Below, piece after piece: positions 1 to 9,204 of a DNA stretch of 64,000 nt. Under the pieces are notes generated by a model that did no database searches, had not been told where the DNA came from, and saw nothing but the letters and a program-made list of their open reading frames with translations. The stretch comes from Chryseosolibacter indicum (lineage in GTDB: Bacteria > Bacteroidota > Bacteroidia > Cytophagales > Cyclobacteriaceae), in contig NZ_JAHESD010000024.1 of the NCBI RefSeq assembly GCF_018598585.1, forward strand, positions 1 to 64,000, read 5' to 3'. The number at the start of each line of letters is the position of its first letter. Positions within the stretch are counted from its first letter, which is position 1. Position numbers and translations under genes: made by a program.

Positions 1-18
1 CCTTTTATTGAGTGCGCT

Positions 19-309
19 TTAGGCTTCAGCAGCCTTCAATTCTTTCTTTTTAAATCTTTTGTCCTTCTTCTCCTTTTTACCTTTTAGTACATCTTCAACG
101 TAAGTCAATGTCTTTGCAGTTTGCTTTGCTTTCTTATTTTCCTTTTTTAGAATGTCTGCAAACTCAACTGCAATTCGCTTTGAACTTTTGTTAATTAATT
201 TTTTAACCTTCTTTGATGGTTCCGGCAATTGTAAACGGCCAATTGCGTCACGCATTGAATCATTTAGCAATGTTCTCAATGCTTTCTTAGATACGTTTTT
301 GTTTTCCAT
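19..309 (-). CDS. Lysine-rich small hypothetical protein
   Basis: A 96-residue protein of unknown function. It is very basic, with lysine clusters throughout and especially in the last 30 residues, and it has no signal peptide or membrane segment. The composition would fit a nucleic-acid or ribosome-associated protein, but no domain was recognised and that is only a guess. It begins at an ATG (complement of 307-309) and stands alone, with about 110 bases between it and the next minus-strand gene. The base composition is like its neighbours, so it is probably a real gene. Confidence 0.6.
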   Translation of the reverse strand: MENKNVSKKALRTLLNDSMRDAIGRLQLPEPSKKVKKLINKSSKRIAVEFADILKKENKKAKQTAKTLTYVEDVLKGKKEKKDKRFKKKELKAAEA

Positions 310-419
310 AACTAGTAGTTACAACTCCCAATTTACCAATTGTTAACTGAATATTTCCTCCTTAACAAAAACTTAATATTAGTTCTAAAAAGATTCGAAA
401 TTAGCCTAAAAAAGCACTC

Positions 420-2825
420 TTATTCATACCGCAACGAATGTACCGGATTCGCAATTGCGGCTTTGATAGATTGATAACATACCGTAATCCATGCAATAAG
501 AACCGCAGTCACGCCACTTAGAACAATTATCCATGGGCTTACTTCTATACGATAAACGAACCCGGAAAGCCAATGATTAGAGATAAACCATCCTGTTAAT
601 GCAGCAGGAACAAAGGCTATCAAAACAAGTTTCGTGAACTCTCTGGATAATAAAACTGTGAGGCTAAAAACGGTTGCCCCCATTGCTTTGCGAATACCAA
701 TTTCTTTGGTTCTTTGCTCTGATGTAAATGCAGCCAATGCAAATAAACCCAATGAAGCAATAAATATTGCCAAGGCAGAAAAGATACTAAATATAGTACC
801 CATGCGCTGCTCGACACGAAATAGCTGATCAAATTCCTGATCCAGAAAAGTATATTCGAAAGGTTCATTTGATGAATTGTCTCTCCATAACCTTTCAATA
901 GTCGATATCAATGATTGCGCACTTCCCTCGTAACGGATAAGAAGGTTGTTCTCATTTTTTCTTAGTCTTATGGAAAGAGGTCTTACCTGACTTTTGAACG
1001 ACTCGAAATTGAAATTTTTAACAACTCCTACTACTTTTAAACGCTCTGTTGTACCATTATCCTTATAAAGGATCTCTTCTCCAACGGGATTCTGATATCC
1101 AAATTCCTTTGCCGCAGCTTCATTCAAAATAATGCCCATCGAATCTGAAGGAAACTCCTTAGAGAAATATCTTCCTTCTTTCATTTCAAATTTCATTACG
1201 TCCATATGATCATAATCCGCATAGTATATACCCATGATATGATCTTGCTCAGAACCTGCCTCCTTAAAAACAGTAGTGCTGTTAACACCGGGAAAAGTGT
1301 TATTGGTATAGCTTAGTTTTGTTACACCTGATTGCTGAGCCAATGCATTTCTGAATGCTTCCTTATTTACACCTAGCCTTCCTGTGTTCTGCAAAATAAG
1401 AACATTACTTTTATCAATACCCATGTTCTTTTCCTGCATGTATTGTATTTGTTGATAAACAACAAGGGTAAAAATGATAAGAAAGATAGATAACGCGAAT
1501 TGGAACACAACAAGAAAACTTCTAACTCCTTTGCTTTTCATCCCTGCCCTTACCTTTCCCTTTAATACTTCAACTGCATTGAAAGAAGTGAGGTAAAATG
1601 CTGGATAGCTTCCGGCTACCAGTCCCACAATAATGACAAGTGTTACAAGGCCCGATATAAACAAGGGACTTACCAATGTTGCCATCCCTAGTTGTTTTCC
1701 TGATAATAGATTGAAATGCGGTAAAAGGAAATAACAGGCAACCAAAGCGAATATGACAGCAGCAAAACTATAGACAGTAGATTCCGCAAGAAATTGCCCT
1801 ACCATCTGACCTCGAAGTGATCCTAGCGTTTTTCTTAAACCAACCTCTTTAGCACGGCCTGCAGATCGTGCCGTAGATAAGTTCATGAAATTAATGCAGG
1901 CAATAACTATAATAAACAGTCCAATAGCAGCAAAGAAATAGATATACATAACATTTCCCCCGGCCTCTATATCATCTTTGGATGTTGAATGCAGGTGTAT
2001 ATCTGTTAACTTGGTAGAATAATAGCCATACTCCCCTCCCTGGCTTCGCATCTGCTTCAAGGAAATTCCCATGAACCGTTCGGCTTCTGGGCCAACATAT
2101 TTCTCAACAAGAAATTTAAATTTCTCATTTACCTGCTCCACGTGTGCGTTCTCGCGCAGCAAGAAGTAAGAATAAAGGTAATTATTTAACCAAACGGTAC
2201 TTTTCAACCCTTCATTAGATGAGGCTGAAATAAGCATATTAAAGCTAAAGTGAGAATTTCCTGGCGTGTTTGCTGCAATGCCTGTTACTTTATAGGAACG
2301 ATTGTCATTTCCGATTACTAACAGTTTCCCCATAGCTTGCTCGTTACCAAAATACTTTTTAGCTGTAGCTTCTGTTACTACTACCGTATTAGGCTCTTTA
2401 AGGGCGGTAGCAATATCACCATCCAGTAACTTAAAGCTAAAGAATTGAAAGAAGTTAGAATCAGCAAAAATCACTTTCTCTTCTGTAAAAGCTTTACCGT
2501 TGTATTTTACTGAGGGTTTTCCCCAGTAAGGACTAATGCGAGTAGCAGCTTCCACTTCAGGAATTTCAGCTACAAGCGTTGAGGCCATGGGTGGGCATGT
2601 ACTTGCTGTTCTTATATCCTGGCCTGAAATTTTGCCATGCAAACCTACCTGGTATATTCTTTCTGCACGTGAATGAAATTTATCATAACTTATTTCATCA
2701 GCTATGTATAATATGATAAGCAGACATGCAGTAATACCGATCGTCATGCCTAAAATATTTATGGCCGAGAAAAACTTGTACTTAAGAATATTACGAAGGG
2801 CTACCTTAAAATAATTTTGTAACAT
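420..2825 (-). CDS. FtsX/MacB-type ABC transporter permease
   Basis: An 801-residue inner-membrane permease of the duplicated FtsX/MacB_PCD kind common in Bacteroidota. An N-terminal membrane segment (about residues 17-43) is followed by a periplasmic MacB-like domain. Three membrane helices follow with the typical RAKEVGLRKTLGS stretch, then a second periplasmic domain and a final three-helix block with RTKEIGIRKAMGA. The two EIGIRK/EVGLRK coupling motifs are the contact sites for an ATPase. It follows the 2865-5237 permease by 39 bases and is surely in the same transcript. No ATPase is encoded in this unit, so it probably uses the one at 5468-6157. Transported substrate unknown; the family moves lipoproteins, peptides or drugs or acts by mechanotransmission. 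Confidence 0.9.
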   Translation of the reverse strand: MLQNYFKVALRNILKYKFFSAINILGMTIGITACLLIILYIADEISYDKFHSRAERIYQVGLHGKISGQDIRTASTCPPMASTLVAEIPEVEAATRISPYWGKPSVKYNGKAFTEEKVIFADSNFFQFFSFKLLDGDIATALKEPNTVVVTEATAKKYFGNEQAMGKLLVIGNDNRSYKVTGIAANTPGNSHFSFNMLISASSNEGLKSTVWLNNYLYSYFLLRENAHVEQVNEKFKFLVEKYVGPEAERFMGISLKQMRSQGGEYGYYSTKLTDIHLHSTSKDDIEAGGNVMYIYFFAAIGLFIIVIACINFMNLSTARSAGRAKEVGLRKTLGSLRGQMVGQFLAESTVYSFAAVIFALVACYFLLPHFNLLSGKQLGMATLVSPLFISGLVTLVIIVGLVAGSYPAFYLTSFNAVEVLKGKVRAGMKSKGVRSFLVVFQFALSIFLIIFTLVVYQQIQYMQEKNMGIDKSNVLILQNTGRLGVNKEAFRNALAQQSGVTKLSYTNNTFPGVNSTTVFKEAGSEQDHIMGIYYADYDHMDVMKFEMKEGRYFSKEFPSDSMGIILNEAAAKEFGYQNPVGEEILYKDNGTTERLKVVGVVKNFNFESFKSQVRPLSIRLRKNENNLLIRYEGSAQSLISTIERLWRDNSSNEPFEYTFLDQEFDQLFRVEQRMGTIFSIFSALAIFIASLGLFALAAFTSEQRTKEIGIRKAMGATVFSLTVLLSREFTKLVLIAFVPAALTGWFISNHWLSGFVYRIEVSPWIIVLSGVTAVLIAWITVCYQSIKAAIANPVHSLRYE

Positions 2826-2864
2826 AAATAACCAATTAAAAATCTTTATTGAATAATCTACGAC

Positions 2865-5237
2865 TCACTCTGTCCTCAACGTATTTACAGGATTCATAGA
2901 CGCTGCACTGAATACTTTATAGCCTATTGCTATTGCGGAAATAAGAAACATAATAGACACTGAGGCAATTAAGGTCAACTCCGTTGTCGATTGGTAATAT
3001 TTCCAAATGCTTCCCATCAATGCGTCAACAAGTAAAAAGCTTACAGTAGATCCAAGAAGTGAAGCAATAACGAGTATAACCACAAATTCAGTATTGATGA
3101 TTCTGGTGATATTACCAATAGATGCCCCAAGCACTTTGCGAACACCTATTTCTTTCATCTTTTTAATGATGTTCAAGGATACAAGCGTGAAGAGGCCGGT
3201 AGCGGAAAGAAGCAGTGCAACTGCACCAAGAAATCCAAACATCTTTACAATGTTATTATTCACCGTATCTGCCTCAACCATATCTTCGTTTATAACACGG
3301 CCATTGTACAATCTATTTGGGAATACATCTTTCCATGATGCCTCCATAAACTTATCTACGTCTTTCACTTTATCGGAAGGCATATTAACAACCACATGTG
3401 TGTATTTATCTTTAGACGTATACCTGATCATTAATGGTTCATTCTCGCGCCACAAGCCATTGGTATAAACATCTTTTACAACGCCAACCACAAATAGTTT
3501 AACCGTATCCATCCACTTTATCTCTTTCCCTATAGGATCATCCCAGCCGAAGCTTCTAACTAATTTTTCAGATACGATGATTGATTCACGCTTGTCTGTC
3601 TCTGAGTCCTTTTGAAAATCCCTCCCCTTAATGAGTTTAAGGTCCAATGCTTTTAAATATTCATCGCCAACTTCAATAATATCTACTTCCAACTGTTGCG
3701 ATTCATATTTAACGGGATCATTATATCCGGCAGAAAATAGACTGTGGGTGGAACCTGCTATCAGATTAATATCTTTATTTTGAAGCAGTGTGTTTTTATA
3801 CGTCTCATACTCGTTGCCATTTTCAACGTAAGCTATAATTACATTATTAGGATTAAATCCTATATCGAAGGCACGCTGATATTTAGAATTCTGATAAAAG
3901 GCAATCGCGAAAATTATTGCTAGCAGTGAGATAGAATATTGCAGTGCGAGAAGAGCCCTGGTAAATACATTGGTACCACCAAACTTCAGCTTGCCTTTAA
4001 GAATGCTTACTGGTTCAAAATGACTTATATAAAATGCCGGGTAGGATCCAGCAATCAATGCGGTAACAAGAAGTGTGCATACAATAAAAATAACAAACGC
4101 CGGATTATCGATATAATGCGAAGTCAACTTCATGTTTACCCAAAGAGAATTCCACGCATTCAATAATACTTCACCAAAGAACAATCCTAAAAGCAGGGCT
4201 ATTGTACATATAAAGAAGGTCTCTCCTAAAAATTGAGCAATTAGTTGACTACGCAAGCTTCCCATCACTTTCCTTACACCGATCTCTTTCAACCGTCGTG
4301 AAGAAATAGCAATAGCAGTGTTTGTCATATTAAAACATGCAATGAGTAATACAAGCACCGCCATAAATCCAGGAGCAACAACTGCAGCACGATTATTTGC
4401 TGAGGTTGTCTGTGACCAGGTCTCGTTGGCGGAGTCTCTCCTTGCCATACCTTCAAACGGATCAAGAACGTATTCCTTGATCTGAAAATCCTCCCTTACC
4501 TTATTATTATTTTCAATGTATTGCTGGATTTGTTTACTTACTACAGCCACGCGTGCGGGTTCTTTTATATGAACGAATATTGTGTTGTGATTCTTCCAAT
4601 CATCCTCCTTCAGGCCCCTTGCCTCATCGTAATAGTTTTCGAAGTTCATGAAAGCCTGCCAGTGAAAACTTGAATTACTGGGTTGCTTTTTAAATACACC
4701 TCCTACCTGAAATTCTTTTAACACAGTACCGACTACCTGCGTTAGTTGCTTACCTACTGCATCGGTAGTGTTAAATAGTTTAAGTGCCATTTCATCACTT
4801 AAAAATACTTTCGACTTATCCTTTAATTCATCAGGATTGCCAGATATAAACTCAAAAGAAAATACATTGAACAAGTCAGCATCTGCATAGCCTAGTTGGC
4901 CAGGAAATAAGTTATCTTCTACTTTAAAGTTTGACCATGAATGGTTAATCCTTACAACTTTGTCTACATCAGAAATATTATGTCGGATTACTTCGCCTAA
5001 AGGACCAGGAGCATGACCATATAATGTTGTTACATTATTGAACTCTCTTACTGAACTTATCCTATAAGTGTTTTTGGCGTTGACATGATGAGAATCGAAC
5101 ATCACATCATATTCCCAATTAAAATAAGCTACAATACAACAGGCAATACCAATGGCGAGACCGAAGATATTAATGAAGATAAACATTTTGTTCTTCATCA
5201 TACTTCTCCAAGTAATGAGTAAGTAATTTCTAATCAT
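2865..5237 (-). CDS. FtsX/MacB-type ABC transporter permease
   Basis: A 790-residue paralogue of the next gene downstream, with the same plan. It has an N-terminal helix, a MacB-like periplasmic domain, a three-helix block with RRLKEIGVRKVMGS, a second periplasmic domain, and a C-terminal block with KKMKEIGVRKVLGA. It is first in a two-permease unit. Upstream lie a GTTC-N6-GAAC palindrome (5369-5384) and a sigma-54-like element (5302-5317), the same pair of signals found before the adaptor gene at 7490. That suggests co-regulation with the HlyD-ATPase unit by the response regulator at 7775. A terminator at 5404-5430 separates it from the ATPase gene. Confidence 0.9.
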   Translation of the reverse strand: MIRNYLLITWRSMMKNKMFIFINIFGLAIGIACCIVAYFNWEYDVMFDSHHVNAKNTYRISSVREFNNVTTLYGHAPGPLGEVIRHNISDVDKVVRINHSWSNFKVEDNLFPGQLGYADADLFNVFSFEFISGNPDELKDKSKVFLSDEMALKLFNTTDAVGKQLTQVVGTVLKEFQVGGVFKKQPSNSSFHWQAFMNFENYYDEARGLKEDDWKNHNTIFVHIKEPARVAVVSKQIQQYIENNNKVREDFQIKEYVLDPFEGMARRDSANETWSQTTSANNRAAVVAPGFMAVLVLLIACFNMTNTAIAISSRRLKEIGVRKVMGSLRSQLIAQFLGETFFICTIALLLGLFFGEVLLNAWNSLWVNMKLTSHYIDNPAFVIFIVCTLLVTALIAGSYPAFYISHFEPVSILKGKLKFGGTNVFTRALLALQYSISLLAIIFAIAFYQNSKYQRAFDIGFNPNNVIIAYVENGNEYETYKNTLLQNKDINLIAGSTHSLFSAGYNDPVKYESQQLEVDIIEVGDEYLKALDLKLIKGRDFQKDSETDKRESIIVSEKLVRSFGWDDPIGKEIKWMDTVKLFVVGVVKDVYTNGLWRENEPLMIRYTSKDKYTHVVVNMPSDKVKDVDKFMEASWKDVFPNRLYNGRVINEDMVEADTVNNNIVKMFGFLGAVALLLSATGLFTLVSLNIIKKMKEIGVRKVLGASIGNITRIINTEFVVILVIASLLGSTVSFLLVDALMGSIWKYYQSTTELTLIASVSIMFLISAIAIGYKVFSAASMNPVNTLRTE

Positions 5238-5301
5238 GAAGGATGCGTTTTATTTTGGTAGCTATAAGACTACATTTTCAACATCAAGGTTGCATCTCTT
5301 T

Positions 5302-5317
5302 GCCAGAAATTATGCCA
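5302..5317 (-). promoter_or_regulatory. Candidate sigma-54 promoter of the permease unit
   Basis: On the minus strand this reads TGGCATAATTTCTGGC. The first half matches the -24 element TGGCAC closely. The -12 half reads CTGG rather than TTGC, so the usual GC falls one base late. The element at 7523-7538 has the same deviation. The inferred start is about 50 bases before the permease ATG. The link to sigma-54 is inference from sequence shape plus the nearby NtrC-type activator. Confidence 0.45.
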
Positions 5318-5368
5318 TAATCAACTTCTTTAATTAAAGAACGATTGAACAGCTTTTCGTTTTTACAA

Positions 5369-5384
5369 TGTTCAGATACGAACA
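5369..5384. promoter_or_regulatory. GTTC-N6-GAAC palindrome, candidate activator site
   Basis: TGTTCAGATACGAACA, an inverted repeat TGTTC-N6-GAACA. It lies about 55-70 bases upstream of the candidate -24 element, the usual place for an NtrC-type enhancer. It has the same arms and spacing as the site at 7612-7627. Confidence 0.5.
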
Positions 5385-5403
5385 GAAGGTGTACAGATAT
5401 AAA

Positions 5404-5430
5404 AAAAGCCTTTCAATTTGAAAGGCTTTT
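5404..5430 (-). terminator. Rho-independent terminator after the ABC ATPase
   Basis: The stem AAAAGCCTTTCAA pairs with TTGAAAGGCTTTT around a minimal loop. On the minus strand it is followed by a run of T. It lies about 40 bases after the ATPase stop codon and ends the HlyD-ATPase transcript. Confidence 0.85.
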
Positions 5431-5467
5431 AAGAATCAAAAATTGATTTCGACTCAGAGTAAACTTG

Positions 5468-6157
5468 TTAAATATGGAAGTGTTCTTTAATGTTTTCAGT
5501 TACTACCTTACCATCGAACAGGTTAACAATCCGGTGTGCATAGTTAGCATCATAAGGAGAGTGAGTAACCATTACAATAGTAGTTCCTTCTTCATTCAAT
5601 TGCGAAAGAAGCTTCATTACTTCTTCACCATTAGCAGAGTCAAGGTTACCAGTAGGTTCATCGGCTAGAATTACTTTTGGTTTGGCTACTATGGCACGTG
5701 CTATGGCTACACGCTGCTGCTGCCCGCCAGAAAGCTGTTGAGGAAAATGGTTTCTTCTATGCATGATATTCATACGCTCTAACACCTCTTCAACACGTGT
5801 TTTACGTTCAGCAGCAGGCACCTTTAGATACAACAAGGGCAACTCTACATTTTCAAATACAGTAAGTTCGTCAATCAGGTTAAAGCTTTGGAATACAAAA
5901 CCTATAGAACCCTTACGCAATTGTGCGCGCTGGCGTTCCGAATATTTTGAAACTTCGTGTTCGCCGAAATAATACTCACCTCCTGATGGATTATCAAGTA
6001 GTCCGACAATGTTCAGCAAAGTAGATTTGCCGCATCCTGAAGGCCCCATGATGGCTACGAATTCGCCATCTTTAATATCAAGGTTAATGTTATTAAGTGC
6101 CGTTGTTTCTACTTCTTCAGTAGTGTACACTTTCTCGAGGTTTTTAAGTTTTATCAT
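5468..6157 (-). CDS. ABC transporter ATP-binding protein (MacB/LolD type)
   Basis: A 229-residue cytoplasmic ATPase with every ABC signature. These are Walker [10 protein letters not shown] near residue 39, the Q-loop in [13 protein letters not shown], the signature [14 protein letters not shown], Walker [14 protein letters not shown] and the switch histidine in MVTHS. The [20 protein letters not shown] stretch is typical of the LolD/MacB branch. It is 82 bases downstream of the membrane-fusion protein gene and ends at a strong terminator. It most likely energises the two FtsX-type permeases encoded just beyond that terminator. Confidence 0.93.
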   Translation of the reverse strand: MIKLKNLEKVYTTEEVETTALNNINLDIKDGEFVAIMGPSGCGKSTLLNIVGLLDNPSGGEYYFGEHEVSKYSERQRAQLRKGSIGFVFQSFNLIDELTVFENVELPLLYLKVPAAERKTRVEEVLERMNIMHRRNHFPQQLSGGQQQRVAIARAIVAKPKVILADEPTGNLDSANGEEVMKLLSQLNEEGTTIVMVTHSPYDANYAHRIVNLFDGKVVTENIKEHFHI

Positions 6158-6239
6158 GGCGTTAAGATTTATGCTTTATTGAGATGTTCTATTGGTACAA
6201 TTAGTTTTAACTCTATACTTCTATTTTTAAAAAAGGTTA

Positions 6240-7490
6240 CTAATTCAGAAGTAATACTTCGTTATCCCCGAAGTTTTCGTACGACGATGTAATCACGCGA
6301 TCGCCAGGCTGAAGGCCTTCCAGTATTTCAAAGTTCTCAGGATTCTTCCTGCCCAACTTAATATCACGCTTCACTGCCCTGTTTTCACCATCCAACACAT
6401 AAACCCAATTTCCACCAGTATCCTTGTAGAATCCACCTACTGCCAATAACAATTCTTCAGTTGACTGGCTAAGTTCTATTCTTAATCGTAATGATTGTCC
6501 CCTAACAATTCCTTTTGGTGCTTCGCCCAGAAATTTCATATCCACATCAAATCTACCATTAGAAATATCTTCATATTTATAGATAATTTCCAGTGAATAA
6601 TCTTTATTATTATAAGTTGTGGTTGCGCGTTGCCCTACCGTGATCCTTGGAAGGTATAACTCATCAATAGGCACCCTTACTTTATAGCTTCCTACAACAT
6701 CCATCTGACCTAAACGTTGGCCAATGTTAACATTCTGCCCTGGATACAATTGCTGAGGAAATATAAGCTGTCCGTCAATCGGTGCACGAATAACCAGGTT
6801 ATCCAATATTTTACCGGCACTAACTAAACTCTGGGTCATTTTGCGCTCAGAAAAATTAAGATCATTGTATTGTCTGATACGATCAACCGAGTCTGCCTTA
6901 TACACTTCATAAGTTATTCGCTTTCTCTCAAGATTATATAGATAATCAGCTTCAGTTTTTTCGAACTCCTGCTTAGAGATCAACTTTTTAGCAAAAAGTT
7001 GCTTCTGACGAGTATATTGTGGGCCGAGAACCTGTAATTGATTTTCAATCAAAGCCAGATTCTGACGTTGTTCAAGGTCGTTTCTTGAAATCTGTAATCT
7101 CGTCTCGCGCAATTGGTTTATACTCTGATTTAACTGAGCTTCCTGCTGTAAGACATTCAATTCGCGGTTGAGGTTGCTTAATTCGAGAATTTTATCTCCT
7201 TTTTTTAGCATCTGACCACTTTCAGCTGATATATTTTTAATGATACCACCTTCAACAGCATCCAGGTATACGGTAAGACTAGGCATTACTGTACCTGTCT
7301 GCGGAATTGTTTCCTGAAATACACCACGCTTTACTGTTGAGATGGTTATTTTATCCTTTTCGATTTTTAATTTGGAACGCCTGTCTGCAAAGATGAACTG
7401 GTACCCTACAAATACAATGAATATTGCTATCCCACTGTAAGTACCAATGCGCTTCAGCGTCCATTTTTTCTTTTGAATTTTCTTATCCAT
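6240..7490 (-). CDS. HlyD-like periplasmic adaptor subunit
   Basis: A 416-residue membrane-fusion protein. A short cytoplasmic lysine-rich start is followed by one membrane anchor (about residues 15-33) and a lipoyl-like half domain (GTVMPSLTVYLDAVEGGIIKNI). A long coiled-coil hairpin (about 110-225), the second lipoyl half (LVIRAPIDGQLI) and beta-barrel domains with LEGLQPGDRVITSSYE complete it. It should bridge an inner-membrane ABC permease to an outer-membrane channel. It is first in its unit, before the ATPase. A sigma-54-like element lies about 35 bases upstream and the gene diverges from the sigma-54 activator gene. Confidence 0.9.
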   Translation of the reverse strand: MDKKIQKKKWTLKRIGTYSGIAIFIVFVGYQFIFADRRSKLKIEKDKITISTVKRGVFQETIPQTGTVMPSLTVYLDAVEGGIIKNISAESGQMLKKGDKILELSNLNRELNVLQQEAQLNQSINQLRETRLQISRNDLEQRQNLALIENQLQVLGPQYTRQKQLFAKKLISKQEFEKTEADYLYNLERKRITYEVYKADSVDRIRQYNDLNFSERKMTQSLVSAGKILDNLVIRAPIDGQLIFPQQLYPGQNVNIGQRLGQMDVVGSYKVRVPIDELYLPRITVGQRATTTYNNKDYSLEIIYKYEDISNGRFDVDMKFLGEAPKGIVRGQSLRLRIELSQSTEELLLAVGGFYKDTGGNWVYVLDGENRAVKRDIKLGRKNPENFEILEGLQPGDRVITSSYENFGDNEVLLLN

Positions 7491-7522
7491 TCTTTTGGTC
7501 TTTCACTAGACAGCTTATGAAA

Positions 7523-7538
7523 GCCAACAAGCGTGCCA
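7523..7538 (-). promoter_or_regulatory. Candidate sigma-54 promoter of the HlyD-ABC unit
   Basis: On the minus strand this reads TGGCACGCTTGTTGGC. The -24 half (TGGCACG) is a perfect match to the sigma-54 consensus. The -12 half is TTGG instead of TTGC, so the GC dinucleotide is shifted by one base. Transcription would start about 20 bases before the adaptor ATG at 7490. Confidence 0.55.
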
Positions 7539-7591
7539 GACGATTTTCGCTCTAACAAACCCTTAAATTAGTCAAATTTCGATGTTTTTCT

Positions 7592-7627
7592 CGTTCACAT
7601 ATGAACGAAGCTGTTCGGGACCGAACA
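7592..7627. promoter_or_regulatory. Tandem GTTC-N6-GAAC sites between divergent operons
   Basis: Two 16-base inverted repeats, CGTTCACATATGAACG (7592-7607) and TGTTCGGGACCGAACA (7612-7627), have centres 20 bases apart, about two helical turns. They lie roughly midway between the minus-strand element at 7523-7538 and the plus-strand element at 7701-7715. That is the expected layout for an NtrC-type activator serving both directions. The activator itself is encoded at 7775. Confidence 0.6.
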
Positions 7628-7700
7628 TAATCGGACAGCGTAAAAGCGAACAATCCTTTAAATTTACCAGATTTCAGCGAAAGAAGGTGAAAATAGAAAT

Positions 7701-7715
7701 CGGTATGTACTTTGC
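7701..7715 (+). promoter_or_regulatory. Weak candidate sigma-54 promoter of the regulator-kinase pair
   Basis: CGGTATGTACTTTGC has the invariant GG-N10-GC spacing and a TTTGC -12 half, but a poor -24 half. It would start transcription about 45 bases before the regulator ATG and would allow autoregulation through the sites at 7592-7627. Confidence 0.4.
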
Positions 7716-7732
7716 CCATTAACGGACAGCCC

Positions 7733-7748
7733 GTTTCGAATTCGAAAC
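7733..7748. promoter_or_regulatory. Perfect palindrome in the regulator leader
   Basis: GTTTCGAATTCGAAAC is a perfect 16-base palindrome. It also fits the looser TTC-N6-GAA form of the neighbouring sites. It lies just downstream of the presumed plus-strand start, where a bound protein could repress. Confidence 0.35.
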
Positions 7749-7774
7749 ACTAACATTACTTAAACTCACGATCA

Positions 7775-9157
7775 ATGTCAGAAAATAAGCATGGTAAAAT
7801 TCTAATTGTTGACGATAACGAAGACCTTCTTAAAGCTGCCAAGATGTATCTGAAAAGACATTTCTCGCAGGTTGATATAGAGAAGAATCCGGAAGCAATA
7901 CCCTCCCTTATGAATAATGAGGATTACGATGTTATTCTTCTCGATATGAATTTTACCAAAGATGTGAGCAGCGGCAGTGAAGGATATTATTGGCTTGAAA
8001 AGATTTTACAACTCGATCCTTCCGCTGTTGTTGTACTCATTACAGCTTATGGTGATGTACAAATGGCTGTAAGGGCAATTAAAGCCGGGGCGACGGATTT
8101 TGTTTTGAAACCGTGGGAGAACGAAAAGCTGTTGGCAACACTTTACTCAGCCATGCGGCTGCGGGAAACACGCGACGAAGTTGAGACACTCAAGATAAAA
8201 AACCAGGAGATAAATCAGGTTATTAATACACGTTTTAGCGAGATCATAGGCCAGAGCCCCAGTATGCAAAAGATCTTTCAAACCATTGAGCGTGTAGCCA
8301 AGACAGATGCTAACCTGTTAATACTGGGTGAAAATGGAACGGGTAAGGAATTAATTGCGCGGGCTATTCATAAAAATTCTCCCAGGCAGAATGAATCCTT
8401 TGTAAGTGTCGATCTTGGTTCTATAACAGAAACATTGTTTGAAAGCGAACTGTTCGGGCATAAAAAAGGAGCGTTTACCGATGCAAAAGAAGACAGGGCC
8501 GGGCGTTTTGAACTAGCCAATGGAGGCACTTTATTTCTTGATGAGATAGGAAATTTAAGTATGCCATTACAAGCAAAGCTTCTTACTGTTTTACAAAATA
8601 GAAAGGTAAGCCGGGTAGGATCAAACAAAGATACACCAATCAATATCCGTCTTGTTTGTGCTACAAACATGCCTCTTTACGAGATGGTAAAGGATAATCG
8701 TTTCAGGCAAGATTTACTTTATCGTATCAATACAATTGAAATAGAAATTCCACCGTTAAGAGAGCGTTTCGAAGACATTCCACTGCTTGCCAATCACTTC
8801 CTTAAATACTATAGCGAGAAATACGAAAAACAAGTTGCCAAAATCAGCGATGCAGCCATGACACGGCTTCACAAACATAACTGGCCGGGCAATATACGAG
8901 AGCTCCAACACGCCATTGAACGCGCTGTTATTCTTAGTAACGGAAGTGTTTTACAGCCTGAAGACTTTAACCTGAGCGCATCACAAACAAAAGAAGATGG
9001 ACAGCTAAGTCTCGACCAATATAATCTCGAAGAAGTAGAGAAACTACTGATACGAAAGGTGTTAAAGAAGTTTAATGGCAATATAACCCAGGCAGCTTCT
9101 GAACTTGGACTAACAAGATCATCGTTATACCGAAGGCTGGAAAAGTATGGACTTTAA
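7775..9157 (+). CDS. Sigma-54-dependent response regulator (NtrC family)
   Basis: A 460-residue three-domain activator. The receiver domain spans about residues 7-125, with acidic pair Asp13-Asp14, phosphoacceptor Asp57 and Lys112. The AAA+ domain spans about 153-385, with Walker A GENGTGKE at 185-192. Its sigma-54 contact loop reads GAFTDA (232-237) in place of the commoner GAFTGA, a variant also found in working activators. A Fis-type helix-turn-helix at the end contains NITQAASELGLTRSSLYRRL. The histidine kinase gene follows 47 bases later. The divergent ABC export unit and the permease unit carry matching palindromes and sigma-54-like elements, so they are the likely targets. The inducing signal is unknown. 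Confidence 0.95.
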   Translation: MSENKHGKILIVDDNEDLLKAAKMYLKRHFSQVDIEKNPEAIPSLMNNEDYDVILLDMNFTKDVSSGSEGYYWLEKILQLDPSAVVVLITAYGDVQMAVRAIKAGATDFVLKPWENEKLLATLYSAMRLRETRDEVETLKIKNQEINQVINTRFSEIIGQSPSMQKIFQTIERVAKTDANLLILGENGTGKELIARAIHKNSPRQNESFVSVDLGSITETLFESELFGHKKGAFTDAKEDRAGRFELANGGTLFLDEIGNLSMPLQAKLLTVLQNRKVSRVGSNKDTPINIRLVCATNMPLYEMVKDNRFRQDLLYRINTIEIEIPPLRERFEDIPLLANHFLKYYSEKYEKQVAKISDAAMTRLHKHNWPGNIRELQHAIERAVILSNGSVLQPEDFNLSASQTKEDGQLSLDQYNLEEVEKLLIRKVLKKFNGNITQAASELGLTRSSLYRRLEKYGL

Positions 9158-9204
9158 AAATCAACTGAACAAGGGCCTATTTTTACTATCTTTGTTCTAT
9201 CTGC

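Noticed and set aside
3007-3468. A 153-codon plus-strand frame inside the permease gene
   Set aside because: It is antisense to an unambiguous FtsX-type permease and has no domain of its own.
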